A stretch of DNA of 64,000 bases from Micavibrio sp. (GCA_030824965.1 JAPJQV010000001.1:372001-436000), one strand, 5' to 3'; numbered from the stretch's first letter, positions 27,342 to 37,505 are shown. Notes: generated by a model not told the origin, from the letters alone. Numbers and translations are program-made.

Positions 27342-27931
27342 GCAGCCTTTTTCCTTTCATTCCATGCGAAAGCAAGGCCAAGGAAGTTTTCGATCAACGT
27401 GCCGCCATGTTCGGTCAATATGGATTCAGGATGAAACTGAACGCCATAAACCGGGTATTCTTCATGCTCAATGGCCATCACCACTCCATCATCGCTATGC
27501 GCCGTGGCCTTTAGCGGCTCGAAATCATCCATTTCCACCATTAAAGAATGATAGCGTCCGGCAAAGAAAGGGGAAGGGATAGAGGAGAATAATTTTGAAT
27601 TTTCATGAAAGACCTTGCTGGCCATTCCATGGATCGGTTTATGCGCCTTTACGACAAAACTGCCGTAAACTTCGGCAATGCATTGATGGCCGAGGCAGAC
27701 ACCGAGGATCGGCGTGCTCGCTCCCAGCCTGTTAATTAGATCGGTACAAATTCCGGCCTGGGCAGGTCCGCAAGGACCGGGAGAAAGGACAATGGCATCC
27801 GGTTTTAAAAAAGAGATTTCATCGACGGAAATTTTATCGTTACGGACGATCCTGACGTCATGGCCGAGATTTTCGACATAACGGCCCAGGTTATGAACGA
27901 AGGAATCATAATTATCGATAAGTAAGATCAT
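27338..27931 (-). CDS. pabA: Aminodeoxychorismate synthase glutamine amidotransferase
   Basis: A 197-residue class I glutamine amidotransferase supplying ammonia to PabB. The catalytic triad is seen as C79 in GVCLGHQCIAEVYG and the His-Glu of QFHPESILTEHG; the oxyanion strand is LSPGPCGPAQAG. The TrpG and PabA families are nearly identical; overlap with pabB (one base) and pabC (four bases), and absence of trp genes, favour pabA. It may serve both pathways. Confidence 0.88.
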   Translation of the reverse strand: MILLIDNYDSFVHNLGRYVENLGHDVRIVRNDKISVDEISFLKPDAIVLSPGPCGPAQAGICTDLINRLGASTPILGVCLGHQCIAEVYGSFVVKAHKPIHGMASKVFHENSKLFSSIPSPFFAGRYHSLMVEMDDFEPLKATAHSDDGVVMAIEHEEYPVYGVQFHPESILTEHGGTLIENFLGLAFAWNERKKAA

Positions 27932-29322
27932 TATCCCTGGCTTGCAATTTTTGACGGCATTTCGACTTGGCTTTCGAAACTTTCAAAGATTTTACGCGCT
28001 TTGACAAGGGTTTCCTGATACTCGGCTTCGACGTCAGACCCTGCAACGATACCGCCACCGACGCTTAAAGAAACCCGATTATCTTTATAAATAAGAGTGC
28101 GAATGGCGATATTGGTGTCCATGTTGCCATCAAAGCCGATATAGCCAATAGATCCGCAATACGCACCCCGGCGCGTCGGTTCCAGTTCTTCAATGATTTC
28201 CATGGCGCGGATTTTAGGTGCACCGGTAATGGAGCCGCCGGGAAAACACGCAGACAATGCATCTATCGCGGTTTTATCTTTTTTAAGTTTTCCGGTTACG
28301 GAAGAGACGAGATGATGCAGACCGCTATAGCTTTCGACAATGCAAAGCTCAGGCACGTCGATCGAGTTTCCCTCGCATACTTTAGATAAATCGTTGCGAA
28401 GCAAATCGACGATCATCGTATTCTCGGCGCGGTCCTTGGCGCTGTTTAAAAGGGCTGACGGGCTTTCGCTGTCTGCGATCGTGCCTTTAATAGGACGCGT
28501 TTCGACCGTTGTGCCGCTGACCTTTAGAAAACGTTCAGGTGAGGTTGACGAAAGAACGATATCATTTATCCGCATGTAGCAGGAAAACGGCGCAGGGTTG
28601 ATTTTTCGCAAGCGTAAATAATGGGCATAAGGATTGAAATAATCCGGTAACTCAGCGGTAAATTTTTGCGTCAGGTTAACTTGAAATACATCGCCTTCGT
28701 GAATAAAGTCGATGACTGTTTGGATATCTTCTTTGTACTCTTCGCGTGTTTTCTGGCGCGACCAATCAGGATTATGGTTGTTCGATACATGGTGTTTGAA
28801 ATTATTCAGCCGGGCATTAGTGCGGTCTAAATTTACTGCAGCGGATTTTGTGTCTTTGGCGATCGTACAGAAATAGGCTTTTTGCTTGTTAAGATCGAAA
28901 CCGATGACACAATCATAAATACCGACTGCCATGTCGGCCAAATTCATCTCGTCATGCGCAATCTTAGGCAGACGTTCGAAATGGCGGGCAAGTTCATAAG
29001 AAAAATAACCTGCGGCTCCGCCAGTAAAAGGAAGAGGAGATGCGTCGTTGAGCTTTGTAATCTCACGCCAGACAGCTAATCTTTTTTCAATGACCTGAAA
29101 AGGATTGCCGCGGAACTTTAAAGAGAATTCGCGGTTATTTATTTCCGTTTTGCCATCGCGATGAATGATAGTTTCCATCGGCGAGAAACCGATAAAAGAA
29201 AATTTGGAATGGAGAGAAGTTTTATCGGATGAGTCGAAAAAGAAGGAACCGTCGTCATCGGCAAAAACCGAAAAAGCGCGTTCCGGTTCTATATAAGGAA
29301 TTTCAAATATATATTGCTGCAT
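27931..29322 (-). CDS. pabB: Aminodeoxychorismate synthase component I
   Basis: A 463-residue chorismate-binding enzyme converting chorismate plus ammonia to 4-amino-4-deoxychorismate. Typical motifs are FQVNLTQKF, SPERFLKV, TRPIKGTI (with the PIKGT lysine that separates PabB from anthranilate synthase PIAGT), ENTMIVDLLRNDLSKVC, and GSITGAPKIRAMEIIEELE. A GGGGGA box sits five bases before the ATG. First gene of the pabB-pabA-pabC operon. Confidence 0.93.
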   Translation of the reverse strand: MQQYIFEIPYIEPERAFSVFADDDGSFFFDSSDKTSLHSKFSFIGFSPMETIIHRDGKTEINNREFSLKFRGNPFQVIEKRLAVWREITKLNDASPLPFTGGAAGYFSYELARHFERLPKIAHDEMNLADMAVGIYDCVIGFDLNKQKAYFCTIAKDTKSAAVNLDRTNARLNNFKHHVSNNHNPDWSRQKTREEYKEDIQTVIDFIHEGDVFQVNLTQKFTAELPDYFNPYAHYLRLRKINPAPFSCYMRINDIVLSSTSPERFLKVSGTTVETRPIKGTIADSESPSALLNSAKDRAENTMIVDLLRNDLSKVCEGNSIDVPELCIVESYSGLHHLVSSVTGKLKKDKTAIDALSACFPGGSITGAPKIRAMEIIEELEPTRRGAYCGSIGYIGFDGNMDTNIAIRTLIYKDNRVSLSVGGGIVAGSDVEAEYQETLVKARKIFESFESQVEMPSKIASQG

Positions 29323-29397
29323 TATATTCCCCCGCAGACGTTCAAGCCCTGTTTTTCGAGGTTATGCGGTATCAGGAGAAAATATGCCAGAAAATAA

Positions 29398-32142
29398 TTA
29401 GGACAAGAATTGCCGCGTTTTTTCAATAACTTCCGAGAGGCCGATCTTTTCAATCACGACGCCTTCCGGGAAAGCCGTTTGCAAACGCTGCGGCAGGGCA
29501 GAATCAAGCATCACAAATACTCCTTTATCCGAAGCCCGGCGAATAAGGCGGCCATAAGCCTGTTTAAGTTTAAGACGCGTCAGGCGGTCGTCATAGGCAC
29601 TGCCGCCTAATGTCTTTTTTCGTGCCTTGTGTAGCAGCGTCGCTCTCGGCCAAGGTACCCGGTCGAATACGATCATGCGCAGCGACTCCCCAGGTACGTC
29701 AACGCCATCGCGTACCGCATCGGTGCCAAGCAAACAGGAATGTGTATCGTCCCGGAACATATCGACCAGAGTTCCTGCGTCGATTCCGTCGACATGTTGA
29801 GCATATAAAGTCAGACCTTCGCGTGATAACCTGTCTTCGATACGGTTGTGGACGCTTTTTAAACGTGAAATCGAAGTGAAAAGACCAAGTGCGCCACCGC
29901 CGCTTGCCAGAAATAATTCACGGTAAGCGGCGGATAACTGGTCTACGTCATTCTTGCGGATATCCGTGACGACAAAAACCTTCGTTCGCTCGGCATAATT
30001 AAAAGGCGAGGGAATGGAAAAAGCCATCGGGGAAGCCGACAAATAATTAGCTCCGGTAATCGTGCTGGCTGTCTCCCATCCTTGCTGATCGTCAGTCATA
30101 ATCGAGCCGTCGCGCAGTGTTGCCGATGTTACGACCATACTATGGGCATGGGGCTTGATGGCGGCGGCAAAAGGTTTGGTTGGGTCAACGTAATGACGAT
30201 ACATCCCGACATCGAAGATTTTTCCTTCGACGCGTTCGACCGACATCCAGTCCACCCAGTCCAATGGATTTAACCCTGACGCAAGTGTTTCCATCATGCC
30301 CATCCACGGTGTAATGGCTGAATTAACCCGTCGCTCCAGTGATTGCGCCACCGCGTCGATCCTTTTGCGGCTATCCGGGGCGAGGGTATCGGCCTGATCG
30401 TCGAGTTTGGATCGTAGATGTGCGATAAGGCGTGTTATCGTCGCGCGCAATATTTTCAAATCTTCTTTTAATTTGTCGGATGCTTCCAGAAGGCCTGTAA
30501 CCAATGGGAAGGTCGGCGTTTCCAGCGAATATAGACCCTCTGCGCCATCGGCTCTGGCTTGTACCTGATTGAATATTTTCTCTATAAAAAGTTCTGCCGA
30601 TCCTTGAGGTTCCCCCGATTTCAAGCGTTTCAGCCAGTCTTCGCCTGTTAAAAAACGTGCATGATGAAGAACGCGATCCATATAACCGATACCGTCATCG
30701 TCACCGTTCAGCAAATCTTCCAGACGTTTTTTCAAGCCTCGGGCGCGGGATCTTTTACCGCCTTCCGGCCCGATAATCCACCGGCGCAAGTCATAACTTT
30801 CCTGCCCTGTTAAATGGGCGGCGAAAGCGGAATCTGCCGCATCGAATAAATGATGGCCTTCATCGAAAATAAATCTCTGGGGCAAATCGTCATCGGCATG
30901 CGCGGCCTTGATCATCGTGACCGCATGATTACTGATAACAAGAGGCGTTATTTTTGCTTTGCGAATGGCCCGTTCAGGGAAACATCTCTTGTAATGGTCA
31001 CACGCCGAGAAGATGCATTCGCCCCTCCGGTCAGCCAAACCTAAAGTCTGCGCATATCCCAAAAGTCCGGGAAGCCAGCCGGGAAAGTCCGATCCAGTCA
31101 GGTCGCCATCGCGCGTTTCCATGATCCAGCGTGCCATTAGCCCTGCGGCAATCGCGCTTCTGATCTGGATCGTCATGCCCGCAGCGGAAGCGAGGTCGTC
31201 AAAGTTCAGCAGGCATAAATAATTCTCGCGTCCCTTGCGCACAGCGACTTTTTTATCGCGTACATCGGGATCGGGATAAAGCCGCGTTAACTCGGTCTCG
31301 ATCTGGCGTTGCAGGTTTTTTGTATAGGTCGAAATCCAGACAGGAGATTCATTCTTTTCCGACCAGATTGATGCCGGGACCAGATAGCCAAGTGTTTTGC
31401 CCACGCCTGTTCCGGCCTCGGCAAGAATGACATTTATATCTTCGGCTTTGTCGCGGGCGTTAAAAGCTTCGACAAGGCGCGTTGTGTAGTTGAGCTGCGG
31501 GGCGCGGCTTTCAGAACCTGCGCGTTGCGCCAGCGTCGTCGTGATGCGCTCCCGCGCTTCGTCGCCTGTGACGGAAATATGAGAGGACGGCGGCTGCGGT
31601 GCATCTTCCGTCCATTCGGGCAGGTCTTTCCAGATATTAAGCTGGGTGCGACTGATAATAGTTTTTTCAGGATCGTAGGCTTGGCCAAGGGCTGCAAATA
31701 TATGCGGTGTCCAATACCATCCGCGCCCGTTTAGTCCCATGACTTCAGCGATATTCAGTAAACGTTCCTTGTTCGGTTTCTTGGAAAGATCATCGAACAA
31801 ATAGCCGACCGAGTCTTGCAAAGACAGCGGATAATCTTCGAGGCTTTGCGGCACGACTTGACCGAGAGCTTTGGCAATCCCGGCAGGCGTCGGTACGCAA
31901 AATTTTCCCGGATGGACAAATGCAAATAACTCTAGAACATCGGCGGCAAGCAAATCATTCGTATCAAGCTTGCCACGCATATAAGGGGCATGGCATACAA
32001 GCGTGATTTTTTTATGAACGGCGAACTGCGCCTGTTTGTTATCGATAATTTTAATCTCGCCTTCAGATGTCAACAGCGCAAATTGTCCCGAGGCGAAGCA
32101 CAAAACAGGCAGTGTTGCGTTTTTCTGAAGGGTTGATGTCAT
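29398..32142 (-). CDS. DinG / Rad3-type ATP-dependent DNA helicase
   Basis: A 914-residue superfamily 2 XPD/DinG-like helicase. An N-terminal exonuclease-like remnant (about 1-130) precedes Walker A AEAGTGVGKT, the DEGH box in FDEGHHLFDAAD, the TSATLRDG motif III and the C-terminal GTDAVRDGVDVPG and QAYGRLIRR motif VI. Four cysteines between motifs Ia and II (CLLNFDDL, CIFSACDHYKRC) fit the iron-sulfur cluster of DinG. I use the ATG at 32142; a TTG at 32157 is less likely. No Shine-Dalgarno is seen, and a weak extended -10 (TGGTATCTT, 32148-32156) lies five bases upstream. Confidence 0.9.
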   Translation of the reverse strand: MTSTLQKNATLPVLCFASGQFALLTSEGEIKIIDNKQAQFAVHKKITLVCHAPYMRGKLDTNDLLAADVLELFAFVHPGKFCVPTPAGIAKALGQVVPQSLEDYPLSLQDSVGYLFDDLSKKPNKERLLNIAEVMGLNGRGWYWTPHIFAALGQAYDPEKTIISRTQLNIWKDLPEWTEDAPQPPSSHISVTGDEARERITTTLAQRAGSESRAPQLNYTTRLVEAFNARDKAEDINVILAEAGTGVGKTLGYLVPASIWSEKNESPVWISTYTKNLQRQIETELTRLYPDPDVRDKKVAVRKGRENYLCLLNFDDLASAAGMTIQIRSAIAAGLMARWIMETRDGDLTGSDFPGWLPGLLGYAQTLGLADRRGECIFSACDHYKRCFPERAIRKAKITPLVISNHAVTMIKAAHADDDLPQRFIFDEGHHLFDAADSAFAAHLTGQESYDLRRWIIGPEGGKRSRARGLKKRLEDLLNGDDDGIGYMDRVLHHARFLTGEDWLKRLKSGEPQGSAELFIEKIFNQVQARADGAEGLYSLETPTFPLVTGLLEASDKLKEDLKILRATITRLIAHLRSKLDDQADTLAPDSRKRIDAVAQSLERRVNSAITPWMGMMETLASGLNPLDWVDWMSVERVEGKIFDVGMYRHYVDPTKPFAAAIKPHAHSMVVTSATLRDGSIMTDDQQGWETASTITGANYLSASPMAFSIPSPFNYAERTKVFVVTDIRKNDVDQLSAAYRELFLASGGGALGLFTSISRLKSVHNRIEDRLSREGLTLYAQHVDGIDAGTLVDMFRDDTHSCLLGTDAVRDGVDVPGESLRMIVFDRVPWPRATLLHKARKKTLGGSAYDDRLTRLKLKQAYGRLIRRASDKGVFVMLDSALPQRLQTAFPEGVVIEKIGLSEVIEKTRQFLS

Positions 32143-32171
32143 GGAGAAAGATACCAAATTCTTCTTCTTCC

Positions 32172-32198
32172 GTCATTGCCCGATTTATTCGGGCAATC
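32172..32198. repeat. REP-like palindrome
   Basis: GTCATTGCCCG, a seven-base loop, and CGGGCAATC form an eight-bp perfect stem. The GTCAT ... ATC boundaries are shared with the palindromes at 53941, 54279 and 56381, which suggests one repeat family. It lies between the start of the DinG gene and the end of the pilin-like gene. Confidence 0.55.
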
Positions 32199-32253
32199 TC
32201 TCACAATGCGCATGGATTACCGGACAGCCGGGTAATGGCGAAAAATTGTAAAT

Positions 32254-33090
32254 TTAACGCTCAACCAAAACCTGATAAAAAAAATATTTTCCGTTTCCCG
32301 ATTGGTTAGTATAAGTTTCATCCATGTATCCGCCACTCGCCTCAGCACATCCTGTCTTTTTATCCCATAAAGCATTAGTGGAAATAGGTGTTCCTGATGC
32401 GTATATCGGCCAGTGAGTTGAAGATAAAAGTGAATAATTTGCCGCATCAGGACTAGATGATGGAGTACTGAATTTATAATGCATATCGAATTTACCAAGA
32501 TTTTGAATGGGTGAAGCTGCATAACTACTTAATCCTAAAAGAAAATTTATAGCTTTACAGACATTCATATCTACCAAAGGTAGCAACATCACTAAATCCT
32601 GGCAATTGGGTGTTGCCGCATTACATGTTGAACTAGTATTCGCCACACCAGTTTCTCTTTCTGGTCCTACACCTAATACAGCTTGATTTCTATCAAAGAT
32701 CCATTGTTTCGACCCATCATTCGCTTTTGGAGGCGGTGTTGGGAAACTCAAACCTGCTCCTGCCGCGTCAAACAACCAGCAAGATTTGTCTGAAGGCGAT
32801 TGTGCATTTGTGTAACCTGTTACAGTGGAATTTTCGAAGCTTAACTGTGTGATGCTGCATCCTTTTGCCAACAGACCATCCACACCATTTGCGATCGTCT
32901 TAGCCTGCCGTAGAACTTGAGAAGCGATAACAGAGGCTTCTTCCTGCGATACTTCCGCCGTGTTATCTCCCATGCGCGTTATGGTTATCGTCACCGCGGC
33001 CAGCAAGGCGATCATGATCAAAATAATGACCATAACGTTTCCATTGGCATTTCCCGGGGTAGAATTCTTAATAAAACCTTGATTTTTCAT
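32254..33090 (-). CDS. Pilin-like secreted / anchored protein, paralogue C
   Basis: A 278-residue relative of the tandem pair at 14690-16216. It has a hydrophobic helix at 19-38 after GNANGN, then GCSITQLSF (77-85), a YTNAQSPSDKSC block ending at C104, VCKAIN (177-182) and the C-terminal FYQVLVER. Cysteines are at 78, 104, 156, 163, 178 and 248: the first three conserved positions match paralogues A and B, the rest have moved. The middle is longer and divergent. It is isolated between lysS and the helicase gene. Function unknown. Confidence 0.8.
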   Translation of the reverse strand: MKNQGFIKNSTPGNANGNVMVIILIMIALLAAVTITITRMGDNTAEVSQEEASVIASQVLRQAKTIANGVDGLLAKGCSITQLSFENSTVTGYTNAQSPSDKSCWLFDAAGAGLSFPTPPPKANDGSKQWIFDRNQAVLGVGPERETGVANTSSTCNAATPNCQDLVMLLPLVDMNVCKAINFLLGLSSYAASPIQNLGKFDMHYKFSTPSSSPDAANYSLLSSTHWPIYASGTPISTNALWDKKTGCAEASGGYMDETYTNQSGNGKYFFYQVLVER

Positions 33091-33147
33091 AGATTTTGTC
33101 TCTCAATACGGAACCTATTTTACCACATTAAAAACAGAGTCTGAAAC

Positions 33148-34659
33148 ATGTTAAACGCCAACAGTCAAACCAGTCCACAAACAGCTTCCGGAGATGAAAA
33201 CCCGTTGAAACTGGCCAAGCTGAAGAAACTGGCGGCGATCGAAAACGCGGGCGGCAATGCGTTTCCACATAAATTTCACCGTACCCATAAAGCGGGTGAA
33301 ATTCAGGAAAAATACGAAGGCCTCGAAAACGGGGTAGAGACGGAAGATATCGTGCGTGTTGCGGGCCGTATTATGGCCTATCGTAATAACGGCATGTTTA
33401 TCGACTTGCATGACGCAACCGGCAAGATCCAGATTTTCTGCCACAAAGACAATCTGTCCGAAAACCAATTAAAGGCACTGGAGACACTCGACCTTGGCGA
33501 CATTATCGGTGTCGAAGGTACGATCCGCCGCACGCCGCGCGGTGAATTATCTGTCCGTACAAAAGAGCTGACATTACTGACAAAAAGCTTTTTGCCGCTG
33601 CCGGAAAAATACCATGGCCTTAGCGATATCGAACAGCGTTACCGCCAGCGTTATGTCGATCTGATCGTCAATGACGATGCACGTTCCGTTTTGCGGGCGC
33701 GTTCAAAGATCGTCAGCTCTATCCGCCATTTCATGGATAATATGGGCGCGTTAGAAGTTGAAACGCCAACGCTTCATCCAATTCTTGGCGGCGCAAGCGC
33801 GAAGCCGTTTACCACGCATTACAATGCGGTTGATTCAGAGTTCTATCTTCGCGTTGCGCCGGAACTTTACCTGAAACGCCTGATTGTCGGCGGCTTCGCC
33901 GATGCGGTTTATGAGATCGGCAAGAACTTTCGCAATGAAGGCGTATCGATCAAGCATAATCCTGAATTTACGTCCATCGAAGGATATCACGCCTATATGG
34001 ATTATAACGACATTATGACCCTGATCGAAGATTTGGTGAAATTCGTTGTTCAGGCTCTGCACGGGACATACGAGATTCAGTACGGAAAGCATATGATTGA
34101 TTTTGGTAAACCCTGGTTGCGCCGTTCCATGACCGATCTTGTGAAAGACGTAACTGGTATTGATTTTCTTTCCATTAATTCTGCCCAGGAAGCGCTTGAG
34201 GCGGCAGCAAAGATAGGCGTCAAGCTTGACCCTAAGCTTAATTGGGGCCAAGTGGTCGAGGCTGTCTTTGGCGAGAGAGTCGAGCATACATTGATCCAGC
34301 CGACACATGTCACCGATCATCCTTTCGAGATTTCGCCTTTATCAAAAAACCACCAGACAGAACCGCGCCTCGTTGAGCGTTTTGAAAGCTTTGTGAATGG
34401 CTGGGAAATCGCAAATGCCTTTACAGAGCTGAACGATCCTCGTGTTCAACGCGAGCGCTTCGAAGCGCAAGTATCACAGCGCGATGCAGGCGATGACGAA
34501 GCGCAGATGCTGGATGAAGATTTTATCACGGCTCTGGAATACGGTTTGCCGCCAACAGGCGGCTGGGGCATGGGTATTGACCGTCTTGTGATGCTGCTGA
34601 CAAATTCCAGCAATATCCGCGATGTAATCCTGTTCCCGACGCTCAAACCGCTGAAGTAA
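33148..34659 (+). CDS. lysS: Lysyl-tRNA synthetase, class II
   Basis: A 503-residue class II LysRS. It has the N-terminal OB-fold anticodon-binding domain (about 60-150), then motif 2 FRNEGVSIKHNPEFTSIE and motif 3 GMGIDRLVMLL. It charges tRNA-Lys. Many alphaproteobacteria instead use the unrelated class I enzyme (LysK), so the class is worth noting. The 3' end overlaps the convergent nitroreductase gene by 17 bases. Confidence 0.97.
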   Translation: MLNANSQTSPQTASGDENPLKLAKLKKLAAIENAGGNAFPHKFHRTHKAGEIQEKYEGLENGVETEDIVRVAGRIMAYRNNGMFIDLHDATGKIQIFCHKDNLSENQLKALETLDLGDIIGVEGTIRRTPRGELSVRTKELTLLTKSFLPLPEKYHGLSDIEQRYRQRYVDLIVNDDARSVLRARSKIVSSIRHFMDNMGALEVETPTLHPILGGASAKPFTTHYNAVDSEFYLRVAPELYLKRLIVGGFADAVYEIGKNFRNEGVSIKHNPEFTSIEGYHAYMDYNDIMTLIEDLVKFVVQALHGTYEIQYGKHMIDFGKPWLRRSMTDLVKDVTGIDFLSINSAQEALEAAAKIGVKLDPKLNWGQVVEAVFGERVEHTLIQPTHVTDHPFEISPLSKNHQTEPRLVERFESFVNGWEIANAFTELNDPRVQRERFEAQVSQRDAGDDEAQMLDEDFITALEYGLPPTGGWGMGIDRLVMLLTNSSNIRDVILFPTLKPLK

Positions 34660-35293
34660 ATCCAGGCTTTGGCATTCCCTTGTCGGGCATGCCATATTGA
34701 TCGCCTTTATTAAGTGTCGTTTCAGGCTGCCAATAAGTGACTATATTTTGAAGGTCAGGGCGTTCGCGCTCATCATTAGGCGTAGTCTGGGTGCCAATAT
34801 AAATAAACCCGGCAAAATGATCGCGTTCGTCCAATCCCATCGCGCTCTTGAAATGATCGCTATATGTATACCACTCTGTAAGCCAGTTTGAGCCATAGCC
34901 ATGCGAATTGGCAGCAAGGCATAAATTCATGCATGCGGCACCGGCAGATAGAATCTGTTCCCATTGGGCGTGTTTACCCGGCTTGATGCGCGACACGACC
35001 GCAATTACTAAAGGCGCCCGTATGAACCGCTCCGCTTCGAGATCGAGCTTCGCTTGAGGCGTATCTGGATTTTCAGCTTCATAAGCGTCGCGCAACAATT
35101 GCCCGGCGCTTTGTCGGGCATCTCCTTGCAGGACGATAAAATACCACGGCGCATATTTGCCGTGATCCGGGACACGGGAAGCGATAGTCAAAATGTTTTC
35201 AATTTCCTGACCGGAGGGGGCGGGTTCAGCCAGATTGGCAAGCTTAGTTGACCGGCGTTTGAGAAGGAAATCGGTTAAATCGTGCAGAGACAT
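34643..35293 (-). CDS. Nitroreductase family flavoprotein (YdjA-like)
   Basis: A 216-residue FMN-dependent nitroreductase fold: RRSTKLANL near residue 13 binds FMN phosphate, RVPDHGKYAPWYFIVLQG is the conserved YdjA-type block, and SAGAACMNLCLAANSHGYGSNW is the family's dimer-interface helix. The in vivo substrate is unknown. It is a single gene converging on lysS and divergent from uvrB. Confidence 0.9.
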   Translation of the reverse strand: MSLHDLTDFLLKRRSTKLANLAEPAPSGQEIENILTIASRVPDHGKYAPWYFIVLQGDARQSAGQLLRDAYEAENPDTPQAKLDLEAERFIRAPLVIAVVSRIKPGKHAQWEQILSAGAACMNLCLAANSHGYGSNWLTEWYTYSDHFKSAMGLDERDHFAGFIYIGTQTTPNDERERPDLQNIVTYWQPETTLNKGDQYGMPDKGMPKPGFTSAV

Positions 35294-35357
35294 GGAAGCC
35301 TTGGGTAAAATTCGGTTGATGGCTTTGCTTTTTCAGGAAAAGCATTAAGTTATATAT

Positions 35358-37505
35358 ATGCCGACAGAACAGGAATTGCCACATCCCGCCCAGCCTATTT
35401 CCACGCCGTTGGGCCATGATAAGTCGTTCAGAATTGCTTCCGATTTTACCCCGTCCGGGGATCAGCCCGGGGCGATCCGCCAACTTGTATCGGGCATCCG
35501 TTCAGGCCTGAGCGATCAGGTTCTTCTGGGGGTTACCGGCTCGGGCAAAACCTTTACGATGGCGCATGTCATTCAGGAGGTACAAAAGCCGACGCTTATT
35601 TTAGCGCCTAATAAGACTTTGGCGGCCCAACTTTTCGGAGAGATGAAAGCTTTCTTCCCTGATAATGCGGTCGAGTATTTTGTCTCTTATTACGATTATT
35701 ACCAACCGGAAGCCTATGTGCCGCGGACCGATACCTTTATCGAAAAAGACTCGAGTATCAATGATCAGATCGACCGCCTTCGTCATGCCGCGACGCGGGC
35801 CCTCTTTGAACGGAAAGATGTCATTATTGTCGCTTCCGTTTCCTGCATTTACGGTATCGGATCTAAAGAAGACTATTTTGCCGCAACAGTCGAAATCCGT
35901 CCCGGTGAACGCCTTGACCGTCAGGCTTTGATCGGCAAGTTTATAGAGCTTCAATATAAGCGAAATGACATCGCCTTTGACCGCGGGACTTTTCGGGTAA
36001 GGGGCGATACGGTTGAATTATTTCCGGCGCACTTTGAGGACCGTGCATGGCGTTTTTCGATGTTCGGCGATGAGATCGAAACCATTACGGAATTCGACCC
36101 GCTCACGGGGCAGAAATACGCCGATCTGCAAGGCGTGCGGATTTTTGCCAACTCGCACTATGTCACCCCGGGGCCGACGATTGCGCAAATGATCGAACAT
36201 ATCAAGAGAGATCTGAAAGAACGTGTCGCCGAATTCGAATCCGAGGGAAAATTGCTCGAAGCGCAGCGCCTTACTCAAAGAACCCAGTTTGATATCGAGA
36301 TGCTGGCGGCGACAGGTATGTGTCAGGGGATTGAAAATTATTCGCGTTATTTGACGGGCCGCAAACCGGGCGAGCCGCCGCCGACCTTGATCGAATACAT
36401 GCCGCCGGATTCTCTGCTGATACTCGATGAAAGTCATGTTATGGTGCCCCAGATCGGCGGCATGTTCAACGGCGACAGGGCGCGCAAGAATACGCTGATC
36501 GAGCATGGTTTCCGTTTGCCGTCCGCGCGGGATAACAGGCCGCTGAAATTCGAAGAATGGAATGCATTGCGTCCACAGACCGTTTATGTTTCGGCTACGC
36601 CCGCACCATGGGAACTGGAACAGGCAGGCGGTGTATTTGCGGAGCAGATCGTGCGCCCGACAGGTCTCATCGACCCACCGGTCGAGATCCGCCCCACGAA
36701 ACATCAGGTCGATGATTTAATGCATGAATGCAAAACCGTCGTCGAGAAGGGCGGGCGTGTTTTGGTAACGACGCTTACGAAAAAAATGGCTGAAGCCCTG
36801 ACAGAATATCTGACCGAAAACGGTGTTCGCGTACGCTATCTTCATTCGGATGTCGAAACGCTGGAAAGAATTGAAATTCTGCATGATCTTCGGCTGGGTC
36901 ATTTCGATGTGCTGGTCGGAATTAACCTTTTGCGCGAAGGCCTCGATATTCCCGAATGTATGCTGGTAGCGATATTGGACGCGGATAAGGAAGGTTTCCT
37001 TCGCTCTAAAACTTCATTGGTGCAAACTATTGGTCGTGCAGCAAGGAACGTTGAAGGTAAAGCGATCCTCTATGCCGATAGCATTACGGGCAGTATGCAA
37101 TACGCCATTGATGAAACCAGCCGCCGCCGAAACAAGCAAATCGAATATAACAAAGAACACGGCATTACGCCTGAGAGTGTTAAAAAGGCTATTAGCAATG
37201 TTTTGGCCAGTGTGTTCGAGCGCGGCGACCATGTCGATCTGGCAGCGGGATTTTCAGACTCCGATCAGGAGAAGTTTTTATCTTCGCCGGATGCTCTGCA
37301 AAAACAAATCCGTCGCATGGAAGAAAAAATGCGCAAAGCCGCGGCTGATCTTGAATTTGAGGAAGCAGCACGTTGTCGTGATGAGATCAGAAAACTGGAA
37401 GCGATGGATTTAGGCTTGACCGGAGCTTTGATTGCGCCGCGCCTTGCCAATGACTGGAGTCATAAATCCAGCGCCCCGACGAAATCCAGAACGAGGAAAA
37501 AGTAA
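35358..37505 (+). CDS. uvrB: UvrABC excision nuclease subunit B
   Basis: Damage-verifying helicase-like subunit of nucleotide excision repair, 715 residues. Walker A GVTGSGKT at 59-66, the beta-hairpin YYDYYQPEAYVP that clamps DNA, the DESH box (LDESHV), motif VI QTIGRAARN, and a C-terminal UVR motif (KMRKAAADLEFEEAARCRDEI) that binds UvrC. The stop codon is immediately followed by the stop of the convergent gene. Confidence 0.97.
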   Translation: MPTEQELPHPAQPISTPLGHDKSFRIASDFTPSGDQPGAIRQLVSGIRSGLSDQVLLGVTGSGKTFTMAHVIQEVQKPTLILAPNKTLAAQLFGEMKAFFPDNAVEYFVSYYDYYQPEAYVPRTDTFIEKDSSINDQIDRLRHAATRALFERKDVIIVASVSCIYGIGSKEDYFAATVEIRPGERLDRQALIGKFIELQYKRNDIAFDRGTFRVRGDTVELFPAHFEDRAWRFSMFGDEIETITEFDPLTGQKYADLQGVRIFANSHYVTPGPTIAQMIEHIKRDLKERVAEFESEGKLLEAQRLTQRTQFDIEMLAATGMCQGIENYSRYLTGRKPGEPPPTLIEYMPPDSLLILDESHVMVPQIGGMFNGDRARKNTLIEHGFRLPSARDNRPLKFEEWNALRPQTVYVSATPAPWELEQAGGVFAEQIVRPTGLIDPPVEIRPTKHQVDDLMHECKTVVEKGGRVLVTTLTKKMAEALTEYLTENGVRVRYLHSDVETLERIEILHDLRLGHFDVLVGINLLREGLDIPECMLVAILDADKEGFLRSKTSLVQTIGRAARNVEGKAILYADSITGSMQYAIDETSRRRNKQIEYNKEHGITPESVKKAISNVLASVFERGDHVDLAAGFSDSDQEKFLSSPDALQKQIRRMEEKMRKAAADLEFEEAARCRDEIRKLEAMDLGLTGALIAPRLANDWSHKSSAPTKSRTRKK

